NCBI GenBank assembly: GCA_037893225.1
Contig: JAZGUH010000947.1
Coordinates: forward strand, 62,001-126,000
Direction: 5' to 3'
DNA: 64,000 bases
Source: Hippasteria phrygiana
Taxonomy: Eukaryota > Echinodermata > Asteroidea > Valvatida > Goniasteridae
Shown here: positions 22,101 to 37,100 of the stretch, one piece after another
Layout: each line of letters begins with the position of its first letter
Position numbering within the stretch: the first letter of the stretch is position 1
Position numbers and translations under genes: made by a program
Notes under the pieces: model-generated
What the model was told of the DNA's origin: nothing
Seen by the model: the letters and a program-made list of their open reading frames with translations, nothing else
Database searches by the model: none

Positions 22101-25100
22101 CTCTGGCTTTGGCCCAAGACTATTGAGCAACAAAAATAGAACATGACATAATACTGTATAGTACCTTGCGTACACGGCGGGGGGAGGGAAGGGTTAGTTG
22201 GTCCTACCAACGGTGGAAGTTACCCAACCTGGGTCCACAGATCTGAACATTGGGATAATTTCTTTGGTATCTTTTGAAGTTGTATCCTCTTATTTAGATC
22301 TGGACCCAGGAAAACCGTAAGGGTGGTAGGGCTGGCAACCTAAAATGTGGCCAACCCCACCATCTCTGCTGTAGCCCTTTATCTGGCTTTTAGCCTTGTA
22401 TTGGGAGACTTACATAAAAAAAAAACTCAGTCCTTGAAATAAGAGACATTCTGAAAGGAACTTAGAGGTTGGAAGATACCTCGACCACTTATGGCAGATT
22501 TGGCCCTCATAAGCTTCTCTAATAATTTGTGTTTCTAATATCAGATTAGCCATAGTATATGTATGTCAGGGCTGTAGTCGAGTCCCTGCAAGTCCTTTCA
22601 CAAGTCCTTTCGTAAGTCCAGTCACAAGTCCTTTCATAAAGCCAGTCACAAGTAACTGGATGAACAATGACAAAATAATGCCTTTGTCAATGCTCATTTG
22701 AATAGCTTGTGATTGGAATTAGGACTAAGGTGCTTGTGATGGACTTGCAGGGACTTGTGATGGACTTGTGGGGACTTGTGATGGAGTTGTGATGGAGTCG
22801 ACTACATCCCTGATGTATGTTAACCTTCTCAAACACAATGTTTCCCCTTTTCTATCTTTGTATCTTCATACTTCTAGCAAGTATTCGTTCACTTTGAAGA
22901 AGCAATATTTGATTAATCTACTTGCAGTTCTAAACCTTTTCTGAAACTTTGTTGTGAAACTGCATTGTATAAATCTATTGACTTCAGATTTCTTAGAATC
23001 TGTAGCCTTACTGCACTGTCAATGCTTATAAATGCTCATTACTTGAACCTTACTCAAGCTCCCAAAGTTTCCGCATCACGGTGAACGCGGATGGAAATGT
23101 GGAATTTGCTTAAGAACACGGAATCACAAAAATAAAATGGAAAAAAAGGAATAAATGGAAATCGCACATTTTGTTCAAAATTTACCTTAAAAAAAAAAAC
23201 CCAACCACAGAGAATACTTCCTCTCAAAATTCGACCAAAACAAAAACAGAAAACAAATGCTGCTTTCAATCATGATCCCTCGGTCCCGATCCCTTCGGCG
23301 CGGACAGTAGTACGAACCTGTCATAATACTGTTCAAGAACTTGAAAATAACCCAATCTGTTTTTGGTTGTGATCTCTGTCCAGGTACACGCAGTCACTGC
23401 AAGATCTGTTGGAGTTTGTGGAAAGTGATGATGACCGCACCGCAATGCAAAAGTGAGATGACCTTTCCCAAATGCCGGTGTACTTCAAAATCTTGGGATT
23501 GTTCCCCAGACAAATAAAGAAAATTGATCTTATGGGGAGAGATAGGTTTGACCTTTTACCAGAGTTGAACACAAAATATTCAGTGGGGTCTTATTGTGCA
23601 ACAGAAAAATATAAAGTTGTTATTTATCTCTTTCTTTTGCTTACCTTGGAAACTATTGTTTTAGCGTTGACTGAAACCTGTTAGAATTATAGGAGGCTAG
23701 GGGATGTCAAAAGTTGCTAGCTAATCGCCCGTTCTCACTTGAATGATTTTTGGTACAACTGCGGTGCGACAAAAAAATTGTACAGCCGTGTGATTTCCGT
23801 ACGAATTTCCCTGTTTCTTTCCCGCGCAGTCTCACTTTTACAACTCTCGTGCGACTGCCGTTCAACTCTCGTGCGACTTTTCCTTCCGAAACATCCGATA
23901 ACGGTTCAAGTTCCGTGCAACTGCCGTACAACCTGTACGAGTCCTGCCAAGTGCCGTGCGATTTTTGTTTAACTCGCGTGCGATCTGTGCGCATGCGGTA
24001 CAACCGCCATACAACCAATCAGAGCGCCGTGAGACCGCCGTACAAGCGCTGTTCAATCTGCGCGAATCGCATAAAAGCAGGGCCTTTTGGCGTCGATCTT
24101 CATAACCGCACTTGATGTTAGACAGTCAACAAGTATTCAACACAACACAACGATGCCACCGAAGAAGACTGCTGTGCGACTGCTGTGCGACCCCCATGCG
24201 AACTATGCGAACCGTGCGACAGCCGTATGAACATTTTCAACATTTGAAAAAACTCGCACGGGCATGCGACCCGTCCGAATTACACACAACACCCCTACAA
24301 CCTGTGCGAATCATCAACAGACTGCCATGCGACTCCCGTACGCCCTGTGCGATTTGGTAGTCGCACGGCATTCGCGTAGAAAATCGTTCAAGTGAGAACG
24401 GGCTACAATGTAAACAGTTTTGCTCTTGTAGCTACGTATAGATAATGCACTATGAAGTAAATAACAATAGATAATCCTCATGTTATTGTATGTATTGAAT
24501 TGAAATCCTTGAGCTTTTATCTGGTTCATGTGAATAGATGCAGGCTTTCCATGCTGTATGGTAGATTTGTTGTCATTAGAAAATGAATTACAGGATTCGT
24601 GACCAAAGAAAAAGTCATTTATTTGGGATGCTCAGAAAACTGAAATGATTTCTTGTTTTAGTTTTTTTTTAAATCAGATCTTGAGTATTAGAGAATTTGA
24701 AATCAAGGTATGCCCAAAATGTTCTTCAAAATAGAAATTGAAAGTGTTTTTTTTTTTTTTTTCCTTCTCAAGTAGGTTCACAGATAAGCTGATCACAATA
24801 CGGAACAGACACGCAAATGTTGTGGAGACAATGGCACAGGTATGTCAACATTTACGCGAGCACAAAATGTATTTTCAAAATTTGGAATTTTTTTTACCCA
24901 CAAAGAGTACAACCTTTAGTGTCAGATTTTCAATGTGATAAACGACATTCAACATATTTAAATGTCATCCTTTGCCTCTTCTAATGTTTTAGAGCCCTGT
25001 TCAATGGGGATCATCACATTAGGGATGATATCTGTATTAGACATATGGTATAATTAGCAGCATCATTTTTTGCTGAGGTACTGGTATGTACCCTGGTAGG

Positions 25101-28100
25101 TCACTCTGATAATCAGTGATGTAGTCAAGGCCACACAAGACCCTGCAAGGCCAGCACAAGGCCAGCACAAGGCCAGCACAAGACCTTTACACTATGAACC
25201 CCATGGATGTGATTTCCTATTCAGAATGGACAGGAGGATTAAGAGAACGTGATTTTAACAATGAGGGTCCAAAATCACATCCAGAGTCCAGAATCACAAT
25301 GCGGTTTAAGCTGTTAAACCCAGAAGTCACAATGTAGTCTTTGTCAGGGTGGGATAATAGTTCACAGGCTTCAGATGTGATTTTAAATAGAGTAGGATGT
25401 GATTTTGGACCCTCATTGTTAAAATCACATCCTCTTAATCCTCATGTCCATTTTGAATAGGGAATCACTTCCAAGGGATTCACAGTGTCAGTCTTAATTC
25501 AAGTCTCATGCTATTCAAATGAACTGTAATAAAAGCATTCCTTTTGTCATGGTTTATGCCTGTTACTTGTGCCTGTTACAAGATGGTCTTGTGCCTGGAC
25601 TTGTGATGGCCTCGACTACATCACTGCTGATAATGACCTAATTCTTGATTAGTGACTACTCACCGGCGGTTTTATCATAGTATAATTCATTACCAAGAAA
25701 GAGTTAATGAGTTCTCTGCTTAATTTTGGACCTTAGGTTTATTGTACTGCTCAGAAAGATTGAGATTTCCATTCAAAACTCTGACGCAACGCACTGAATG
25801 CAGTACCTCAGGGAAAACAGTGGAACTGGAAACAGTACTGCCGGTTTAATTAGGATGTCCTCTCTTAGTCAAACACAGGTCAAATAATGATGTGATGCCA
25901 CGTACACATTGGCGTGCAATTTGATGCCCAGGTCAGGTCTCGGCATATTGGGTTCACCAAAGCCAAGCACACCATTCTAATAATCTGGGACAAGATCGGG
26001 CTATTTTGAGAAATGTCAAACAAACCACAAGGGATACTGAAGAAAAAAACACAAGATACTGACAAGCCACATGATAACTGACAATTTGGGAGACCGCCAA
26101 CATAGGGCAAGATAGCTCAGTTGGTAGAGTGCCGGTACGGTATTCCGGAGGTCGCAGGTTCGAATCCCACTCCTGCCAGTTTTCTTTGTTCACTTTGAAA
26201 ATGTATTTTGAGAAACAACACTTGTCAGGGAAACAACACTATAAATTTAATAATATTGGCGTATTTATCATTCAGATCCACTGTAGTTGGTCTGCACATA
26301 TTGGGGCGCCATTATTGGTCCACACATTGACAAATACAGTAAAGAAAACTAATTGTCCTGTTTCCATGATTACAGGGGGTGTTGGAGATGCGGCAAAGCT
26401 ACGAGGTGGAGAACTATGAGGAAGGCAACATCCAGTACTTCTTGGATCGGTTCTATCTGTCACGCATCAGCATCAGAATGCTCATCAACCAGCACAGTAA
26501 GTCCCCCATCCCTTGACCTCATCCCCCACTCCCAGCCAGGGCGGAGTCTGGTCAAGTCTTTCAATATTCAAATGCTCAAATTTCCGTTCAGTCTGATATT
26601 TGATCATTACAGGAGGATTTTCAGTCCACAGAACAATAATACACAAAGCCACACTTTTTAATCATTATGGTTTTTCACTTTTAGTGACTGTCCACTAGTA
26701 ACATGCCGTGATTTTAACTGTTTTTCATGTGGTCCTGCTAAATCCAACAATTTCGAACAAAAACTAAAAGGGCCAATGATTTTCCGTTTTAGTGGAAACC
26801 AAACGGAATTAACGGAATTGGCCTCTTTCATTGTGCATTCATTTACATGTATGAAATAATGTCAAATGGAAATGAAACAGATTTGTGTACACTGTTCTAA
26901 TGGGCGAAACGGAAATGAAGATTTGTCAAAACTGAAAATTTACTTTTCTGAAACGGAAAATCATTGGCTCTAAGTGTACCACCTACATTTGTACACACCG
27001 GTCATGGCATTTTGCAGCTACATGTACCATGCTGAATCCAACAAAATGCAACAGGTATTTGTATGAGCTCTACCAAACCCAACAAAACCCAACTGACATT
27101 TTACTAGAAGTCTGCTTCCACCCTCCTAAATACAATAACAAGTATTTTTAGCTTCCATCCTGCTAAACACGACAAAATCCAACAGGCATATCATAGCTCC
27201 CACCCTGCTAAATATGACAAAATCCAATACACTACATGGTGTAAGTTTGTGTTGACTGCTAATCTAACAATTAAATTACACAGCTTTTTGGATTTTGTTG
27301 GATTTAGAACGATTAGGGTTAAGCACACAAAAAACACTTGCAAAAAAAATGTTTGTTTCACCAGTGAAATGTATGTATGTAGATGCGGTACAAAACAACT
27401 CCGCTATCAAAGATTTGGTCAATTTGTTTTCTTTTTTACGGAACTACATTTCATTTTCAAACATTTACATTTTTAAATAAGTGTTTTTATATTCGGTTGT
27501 CAATCGAATATTCAAATTTCTGGCACAGCCCTACTCCCACCCCAGTTCCGGAACCCAATTGCATGGAAGTGCTTAACATAAACTACAGCTTGTCAAATTT
27601 TGCTGAAAACGTGTCACAGGCATTCCGCACTACACAGCATTGTGTGGCTGCGGGCTTTTTTTGTTGAGCAAATCTGTCCTGTGCTTAACAAAACTGTGCA
27701 CTTATCAGCTCTGTAAATGTTTTTTTTTTTTTTTTTACTTGACATGATGCGTCAGCTTTATGAACTCCCCATGGTCTCTGTTTCATGTTTTTTATTTGTC
27801 TGGAACTTTCTCTAAATGTTTACATGTTTTCCTGTGCAGTTTCATTTATAAATCTTCGGACTGTGTTCTTGTTCATAAGAAGCATATGGTCACAAGTGTC
27901 ATTGTTTGTTCAATTATTAAATTGTTGATTTTTTGCTGTCAAGTTTGGTTCTGTGGTTGTTTCGCAACAATGAAAGTCATAACTTTTTGTCTTTTTGCAA
28001 TCCCGAGTCCTGCCTGTATGCAAAACATTTGATGGGAACTGAAAACGTTTGTGGCCTAGAGTGTTTTGAACTTTGATACATACCTGGACCTCTTTCAAAT

Positions 28101-31100
28101 GACTGTCAGAGCGGTTTGTTTTGTACACTTTGACAAGTGTGGATGGTTCACATGTACCATGGAATTAGGACATGTCCCAATAACTGTGGCAACTCCCGAT
28201 TCAATTTGCAAGACTGTTCTTTAGATTGTGAAAGTTGAGTTTAAAAAGGAAAAAACAAGATTTTTGCGAGAGACAGCACATTAGGAACATTGCATAGGAA
28301 CTACAATTTTTGGGGGATCCTAACATGTATTTGGGGGAAATCTTTTATTTTCCAACTTTGCTGATAAAGTCCAATACAGTGAAATGCCGCTATACTGAAC
28401 ACCGCTATACCGAACATTCGGCTAAAATTAACACCATCCTTGTGTACAAAAATTACCGAAATTACAAAAATTAAACCGTCACACCAAGATGGTCATTTTC
28501 AAAGTAAACAAAGAAACTGGCAGGAGCGGGATTCGAACCTGCGACCTCCGGAATACCGTACCGGCACTCTACCAACTGAACTATCTTGCCCTATGTTGGC
28601 GGACTCCAAAATTGTCAGTACGGTATCTTTGTTCAGGTGGGCGCTAGTCAGAAGTCATAAACCCAGAATGCCGTGTAGCCAGGGATCACACCCAATTTTA
28701 AGATACAACCTGGGAAGCGACATTGTGGGGATCACTCAATGAGGATACGACTTTTTAACTTATAATTCGTCAAACAATCCACAAGGGAAACTGACTAGAT
28801 AAATTTTGAATACATTTTCAAAGTGAACAAACAAACTGGCAGGAGCGGGATTCGAACCTGCGACCTCGAGAATACCGTAGCGGCGCTCTCATAAATCTTT
28901 ATTGATTAAGTTCAACACTTGTACATATATTTTGTTTATGAATTCGATGTACAGTTTGTAAATTTTTGAATAGAATGTGAAAAGCAATTCCTCAAAGGTA
29001 CACAGCAATAACAAAAAATATGCTGTGAACAGATCTGAAGCAATGATGAATACACTCAGTGTTATATCATTGTTTTTCTCATCCGGTCAGATCATCGTAC
29101 ATTGTATTTGTCTCGTGACCAGTCCTTCCAACCACACACACATAATCATCCAACAATGAATTAAGCAGCACACACTGTTAACATTTCCTGTGGCTGTGAT
29201 TTTGACCCAGATATGTGACTCGGGCCCACAATGACGAGGGAAAACTCGTCCACTGTTTTAAATACAATAGTCTTGATTGAACCTCCATGATTCAACAAGT
29301 CAATTAAATTTTATCAGAGACATGTACGTAATATAATTGGATAATGTGCTTTGTTTTGTTTCCGAGTCCCAGATAAGATCCAAGGCAAATTTATTTTAAA
29401 AGGCTGCTCGCTCAGTGAAGTGAAACAATAACTGTGGCTGCCAAATGACTCATGCGCAGAAACGATCATGTTATTTTTAAGGTCATCAAATGGCACACTA
29501 TTTGAGGAAAGTGCAGGTTCTGAACAAAGCATCCACCATTGGTCTTTGTGAGGGTGCTCTTTTAAACTTACTTTTCAGAGCCAAAGGTTGAATCAACTCA
29601 AACTGCTCTGTCTGTACAATTTGGATGTATCACCTGAGCAGTTCAAATTAAATTGCTAATATGTTAGCATTTGATAAGTTATGAGCTTTCCAATGAGACA
29701 TTCCACACACAAAAACTGACTGACATTAAGAAACAGTTAATAAGTTTAACATTTTGAATTAGGACGGGACTCTCGGCAGATTAAAAACAAAATTAAACAA
29801 TATATTTTAGAAAGAACATAATGTGCACACAGTATAGCAAACTTGTGCTTTTCCATTCAAAAATACAATTTCTTCAACCCTCCTATACTTATAACTATCA
29901 TCACAGCCTATCAAAAGGCCTTTTCACACTATGTATGTTCGACCCGTGTTGAAATCTACACGGGTCCGACACGGGTCCGACCCGTGTAGACTTCTTAAAA
30001 TTTCAACACGGGTCAATTACGCTGCCTTTTCACACTACTCAACGCAGCGCTAGCATTTTTGCTACACGTGTAATGTTTCGACCCGTGTATTGTGCGATCG
30101 TTTCACACTACACACACGGCCGGCCGTTCAACACGGGTCGAATCGGAAAATCCCCCATACTGCATTCTGGTCGTTCCGTCGAGCTGGCTTTGGATGGAGC
30201 TGTCAGCCGAAATCCTCCTCACTCCGTCGGTCTTTTGTCTGATTTGGGGCCCATTTTCTACGCCATGTACTCTGTACTTGACCGGCGGCCGGCCAAGGCC
30301 AGCTGTTTGCAACAAAGCAACGCGCATGCGCAGATGCACCTTTGGGGTTTCCCATATTGAGCAATAACCCCGGCCCCCTTATACCTTATTAGCCTTTTCT
30401 CGAGACGAAGTTTGCAAAATGTTAGCTGCATGTACGTACATTGTACACTAGGAATAATATGGTAGCGTTCAGTGTGGTTGTTTGCATTTGACCAAGACTA
30501 TACACTAACGATGGAATATGCATGCACGCAATGTGCGCTACATACGGCGCGGATATGTCGGATAAGTCATGTCGGGGTTTAAAACGATTAAAGAAACGAC
30601 ACATTTAGTACAGAATGTATTTTTTTTATTCCTCCATATACGTTATGTACTATTCTGCCGTCAAATTTATTGGAAATAATTTCGCGCAAGGTAATCTAGA
30701 CTAATCCACACTTAACGTATACACACTTGGAGAATGCAATGGCATTTGGTATTTTCCGATTTTTGCACGAGCTGTTCTAAAAATAACCTGGGGAATTCCT
30801 GGTCACATTGCGCATGGCCCTTGCTTAATACATGACACATGATATTTCCAAATTACAACATTGCCAAGCGGATCGGGGCTTGGAGAAAACAGTGTTTGTT
30901 GTTCTAAATAATACATTTACTTTACCTTAAACTATGAACGTCGGAAATGACCAGGAATTCAACAATTATTACAGTAAAGACTAAAGAAGAAAGGTAAGAA
31001 ATCGGACTTCACGTCCGCGTTTCAGTAACGTTTTACGTGCTTTAGTCAATGCGCGATTTATTTACCCGACTTTTAACTTGCTTTTGTCGACAATTTGTCG

Positions 31101-34100
31101 ACGTCGGAGTTTTATTTTGCCGACATGTCGACAAGAAAAATCGCCAACGACAACAGCCCTACTACGTATGCTGCCGTGCATCAAAGTTTGGTGGCAGGGT
31201 CCAATTTCCAAGAGTTGCTTAAAATAAGCAGAAAAGCCTATGCTATCTATAACAGAAAAAAAATTGCATGATTGCTTTTTCACAGCTACATGTATGTAGT
31301 GACAATGCCTGCAGTGTATGGAGATTTCTATTGTTGGGTCACTATTTTAACCAAATTCTGCCTCTGAAGTTACCAAGCTCTTTCCTGTACTTTAAAACTC
31401 ATGGCAGAAAATCAATGATTGAGCTTAGTCATAAGTGGTGCTTCTTTTTTCAAAGGAGCTTATAGTCACAGGGGTGCTTTTTTTTCTTCAAAGGAGGCAT
31501 ATTTGCATGCATTAGGGAGGGTCAGTTTACCACAATAGAAGCAGCTTTTTGTGACTGGCATGCTATAGCAGCTTAAAAAGAAATAAAAAAACACACCTAA
31601 TCCAGTTGTGGTGTATACCAGTTTATTGAGACCCAGCCTACATGGCTAATTACATTGAACATGTACATGTAGCTTACAATAATGGGGGAGGTCAGTTTCC
31701 TAGCTCTGTGGTCTATCACCAATGCCTGTGTCTACAGGTCTGTTGGGATAATTACATGTACTTTGGTATCTATTGAAGATTGATTCTCTATTTAGATCTG
31801 GGCCCATACCGTAAGGGTGGTAGGGCTGGCAACCTAAAATGTAGCTAACCCAACCACCTCTGTTGTAACCTTTTACCTCAGAGTGGCTTTTAGCCTTGTA
31901 TGTGTATTTGGTGACTTCGATAAAAAATCTGACGAATCAGCATTAACTATGGACCTTTACACCTTTACAATTAGTGTTAAATGTATTTTTTAATGCAAGT
32001 ACATGTAGGGCCGTTCATTTTTGAATAATTTATTATTCGATTATTCGAGACTGGGCTTGACCGAATTTTCGAATATGCGATACTCGCCGATCAAGTCTTT
32101 CAGGCATCTGCTGCAACTGCATGCCGCGCCAGAAAAAAGTTGCATGCAAAGCATGCCGGTGTTTTACATGCAGCAATCGATATTAGAGACCACCCGATGG
32201 AATTATTTTTGCATTGTATCAAGATCATTACGAGTTCGAATAACGTTCTGATAATAAGAAACTAAACCCCAGCTCGAGTTTTTGCAATAATTAATTTGGA
32301 AGTCTCAATGGTTTTACGGTCGGGAACCATAAACCTCTGTCCACCAAAAAATGCGGCAATCTGACACTGCTAAAAGTGTCGTAACTTTTCTATTAAAATA
32401 GCATTATAGTCGTATCTGTATGTGCATATATATTTTTTTCGAATTTTCAAACCGGCAAAAAGCAAAGATATTCGAATATTTGGTTAATGATCGATTATTC
32501 GCTATATTCGGGACAGCCATAAATGAAAGTTTGTCCTCTCAAATACACAAGGAGGTAGAATATAATATTCCTTTTCAAAGCAGGAAAGATGGTAAGAATT
32601 CAGTGTCACACACCCACCCCCCTCCCCCCTTTAGCAGTCCCATGTTGCTAACCCGTACTACGTACATATCAGCTTCATCATGGACGCCTACAACGTAGTT
32701 TTTTTTTTTATGGAAGTCGATCGCCCAATACAAGGCCAAGGGCTGCAACAGAGGTGGTGGGGTTGGCCACATTTAGGTTGCCAGCCCTACCACCCTTACA
32801 GTTTTCCTGGGTCCAGATCTAAATAAAGGATAAATTTATCTTAGTAAGAACTATAGATATATATCCCAAAGAAATTAGGGATAACTAATTGCACCGTTGG
32901 TGAGACTACATGTAAGTCGCCTCCCTTTCTATGTACTTCCATATACACCAGCCTACTGCACACTTTGCAGACATGTACTGACTGTACGTACATTGCACAT
33001 ATACGTGAATGCACATATACGCTCCAGTGACTTGAGCATTGTGGTCACATTAGCGTACATGTGTGTATGCAATGCATTTCATGAATTGTGAGTGGACTGG
33101 ACACTGGACCAGACACCATACGACAGCGGCATGCAAACGGTAGGCTATCTACATGTATCATCGAACATCTCGCTATAGCATCATCGCTCCATGATCCCAC
33201 TGACCCAAAGCGGAAATTAATCATTCCAGTGCTTTGGTCAAGGCAATCTTTTTTTGTGCATGGTCAAGGCAATCTTGTGCATGGTCAAGGCCATCTCGCA
33301 CACACAGTATTTGTCTTTGGGTGGGGCTCCTCAATTTTCTGTCCAATTCCCCCCCCCCCCCCAAAATCCCATTGGTGACAACAATGACATTTTTCACACA
33401 CTGTCCGTAGAGCCCAGCCTATTTAGACCCGGACGTAAATGACAGTTATGAAGATGACCTGACCTGTACATAAAACAGGATATCCTGGCCGAGTCTACAT
33501 GTACCTGTATATCAAATAGGAAATCATAAAATGATATTGCCAGTGTAACTTTCACACAGTGAAAGTGGAGGTTGGGCAGTGATTGAAGAGTATGGAACTG
33601 AGACGATATAAGCTTATACTGGGAGGGTTTAAAAGGAGAACAGAAGGAAAGGGGGGGGAAGAAAATCTAAGGATTGAAAGGGGTGGAGGAATAAATTGAT
33701 TGATTGATTGATTGATTGATTTTTCATTGATTTGGTTGCTTGGTTGTTAAATTGGCTTGTTGTTTTGAATAATACATTGACTGGCACATTGGTCAGTCAG
33801 ATGATCAATCAATCCATTGATAATTAATCAATTAATTGATCAAGTGGTCAACCACTTAATCAATTGATTGGTCAATCAATTGATCAATCAATTAGCTAAT
33901 TGACTAATTATCCCTAACCCACCTCAATCCTCCAAAATCCTCCTTGCAGTTTTGGAGGATTTTGGAGGATTTTGGAGGATTGAGGATGAATGGTATTTCC
34001 AGAAATAGAGGATTTTGGAGGATTGAGGATAAATAGTGTTTCAAGCGAGGAGGATTTTGGAGGATTGAGGATGAATGGTGTTTCAAAAAAAAAGGATTTT

Positions 34101-37100
34101 GGAGGATTGAGGATGAATGGTGTTTTGAGAACAGGAGGATTTTAGAGGATTGAGGGAGAGTGGTGTTTGAGAAACAGGAGGATTTTGGAGGAACATAAAT
34201 GCAAAAATTTGGATCATTGAGGATGGTTCCTAGCAAAACGGGTCAAGGGGGTTAGGGTTAAGCCGTCAGTTGATGGGCATATTGATTTTGTTTTGCTCCA
34301 TTAGATGAATTTCCTGATATGATGCATCATGTATTCTTAGTGTAATACATTATTCAGGTGTTATGCTGCAGAAATGTGCACACTGTAGGGATATTGTGTT
34401 AAGAATAGACCAGTGTTTATAAATTGGTGTCGCTCTGTTTTTGTTTTTTAGCACTGATATTTGGCTGTGCCCCGAAGAGCCACCCAACGCACATAGGCAG
34501 CATCAACCCAGATTGTGACGTTGTATCCGTTATCAGAGGTATATTGTATTGTCATTGATATTATTAATGCTGGTAGTTTTTATGGTGATGATAATTTTTG
34601 TTTTTAATGACAACTTTGTGGAATAGATGTGCGTAATTGTTATTTATTTGGAATTGCTTCCATTGAAGCTAATAAGATGACATAGTTTTAAATGTTCCCA
34701 TTTTCTGACATAAAGTAACCTGAATTCAAAGCCACTTGAATAGTGTGAGGCTAGAGTAGAGTCTTATCATAAGGCTGTACAGATTGACATTACTAGAATA
34801 GCTATTTCTCAGAGGGTGAAATTGTACACAAAAAGTGCTCAGCCATTATCGGCTTTTGATCTGCCATGGCATAGCCGTAAGACACAAGCCATAGCCGTAA
34901 GACACAAGCCATAGCCGTAAGACACAAGCCATAGCCGTAAGACACAAGCCATAGCCGTAAGACACAAGCCACAGCCCTAACGAGTCATATTTTAAGCAGA
35001 GGTGACATTTGTCGGGATTTTTCCTGATTTCAGGATTTGTTGTCAGAATTTGTTACTGATTTCAGAATTTTTAAAGAATCTGGAATTCCTGAGGTGTTAC
35101 CCTGAAGGTATTTTTACCTGTAAAAGTAGATACAAATCAATAGAAACAGATATTTGATGGGGTGCCATTAGTCAAATACAAACCATAGACCCTGTGTTGC
35201 TCTGGTGTCCTTTGGCAACCCTCAAACACTGCAGATTTCATGCCAATCTCACCCGTAGACGGATACTGCAAGTGGTGGAAAATGTCAGATGTCCTCTGAT
35301 TTCTCAAGTTTAGCCAAACTGGATTTTCAATTACGTTGCTGGGCGTGGCGTGGCACATTAGTTGTTCAAGGTTGTACTTTAAATTGGAGGTTCATTTTGA
35401 TGAATCATTGTTTGAAGATTATACTTAAAATTTGTTCTGCACACAAGAAATCTTGAACCTACTCTGACTTGTAATTGTTCTTTTTGTTTTGGCCTTGTTC
35501 AGATGCATACGATGGAGCCAAGTATCTGTGTGATCAGTACTACCTTGGTTCACCGGACGTTGAGATTGAATGGATCAATGGTAAATTTTGTAAGACTCAA
35601 GGGAAACTGACTAGGCAAATTTGAATACATTTTCAAAGTGAACAAAGAAAACTGGCTGGAACGGGATTTGAACCTGTGACCTCCGGAATACTGTACCAGC
35701 GCTCTACCAACTGAGCTATCTTGCCCTATGTTGGCAGTCTCCCAAATTGTCAGTATCTTTGTTCGGGTGGGCGCTAGTCAGAAGTCATAAACCCAGAATG
35801 CCTTCTAGCCAGGGATCACACCCAATTTTACGATACGACCTGGGAAGCGACATTGTGGGGATCACTCAATGAGGATACGACTTTTTAACTTATAATTCGT
35901 CAAACAATACACAAGGGAAACTCACTAGTCGCCCAATACAAGGCTAAAAGCCTAGGTAAAGGGCGACAACAGAGATGGTGGGGTTAGGTTGCCAGCCCTA
36001 CCACCCTTATGGTTTTCCTGGGTCCAGATCTAAATAGAGGATAAATCTTAAATAAATACCAAAGAAATTATCCCAATTTTCAGACCTTTAGACCCAGGCG
36101 GGGGGTAACTTTCACCATTGGTGAGACCAACTCAAGTCTCCCCTTTAATGGCAGTAAACAGTGTTGATGGTTGCAAATGGTTGGGGTGTAGTGGTCAAAT
36201 ACCACTTGTATCTTTCGGCCTGTGTGGTGGTTAAGCAGGAAAGGCTTGATTTTCCCACTGAGCATAGATCTTATTCACAAAAACCTTTAAACAATTTTGT
36301 TGCTGGTTGTGTATATGGTACATGTATTTCACAGTCCATATTGGTGTTTTTAACTTAATTCTCTCTCTCTTGATGCCAATATGATGCCAGTGATTTCCTT
36401 TTTTTTAAAACCCTCCTATACTTAGAACTATCACAGCCTATCAAAAACTCTAAACACCAACTCTCACAGTTTGTGTGTGTTTCAACCTTTCATTTGATAG
36501 GTTTTGATCTGTACAGCAGCTGGGTCGATTTTGGCCCAGAGAACAGGAGGGTTAATTAATTAATATATACTTCCCTTTTGCAACTGTCTCCCCATTTGCA
36601 CCCTCCCTTCAACCTCACCCAGTTCTCTTCCTTTCCCTTTGTTTATCGAAATTGATGTATTATTTCCAACTTCATAGATAAAAATAATTGTAAATGTTAA
36701 AATGTTTTATAAGTTTCAACTCTGTTTTTTATTCGTATTTGCAATTCTGCTTCTGGCAGCGAAAAATACGTTTTCAATCAACCATTTGTAACCACCCATT
36801 GTGATTAACCCTTTTCCTTACCCAGTGTCCTTGGCCGAGGACGTAAATTGAATACTTGTATTATGTTATAGGTAATTGTGTGTTGATATTATTTCAGCTC
36901 GGGATAAAACTGATGGTATCACTATGGTGTACGTACCGTCCCATCTGTACCACATGCTGTTTGAACTATTCAAGGTAGGCCGTGTTTGCGTATGTATACG
37001 TATAGAGTGACCTGCCACCACAAAATGAGCTTAAAGTCGCACTATGGCTTTCTGAGTTACAAGCAGAAACAACAGTTTTTAACGGAAAAGTTAATTTTTG

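Noticed and set aside
26105..26178. Functional tRNA gene
   Set aside because: The anticodon arm does not close properly, the acceptor has a mismatch, and near-identical copies recur with a shared non-tRNA body, so it is a SINE head.
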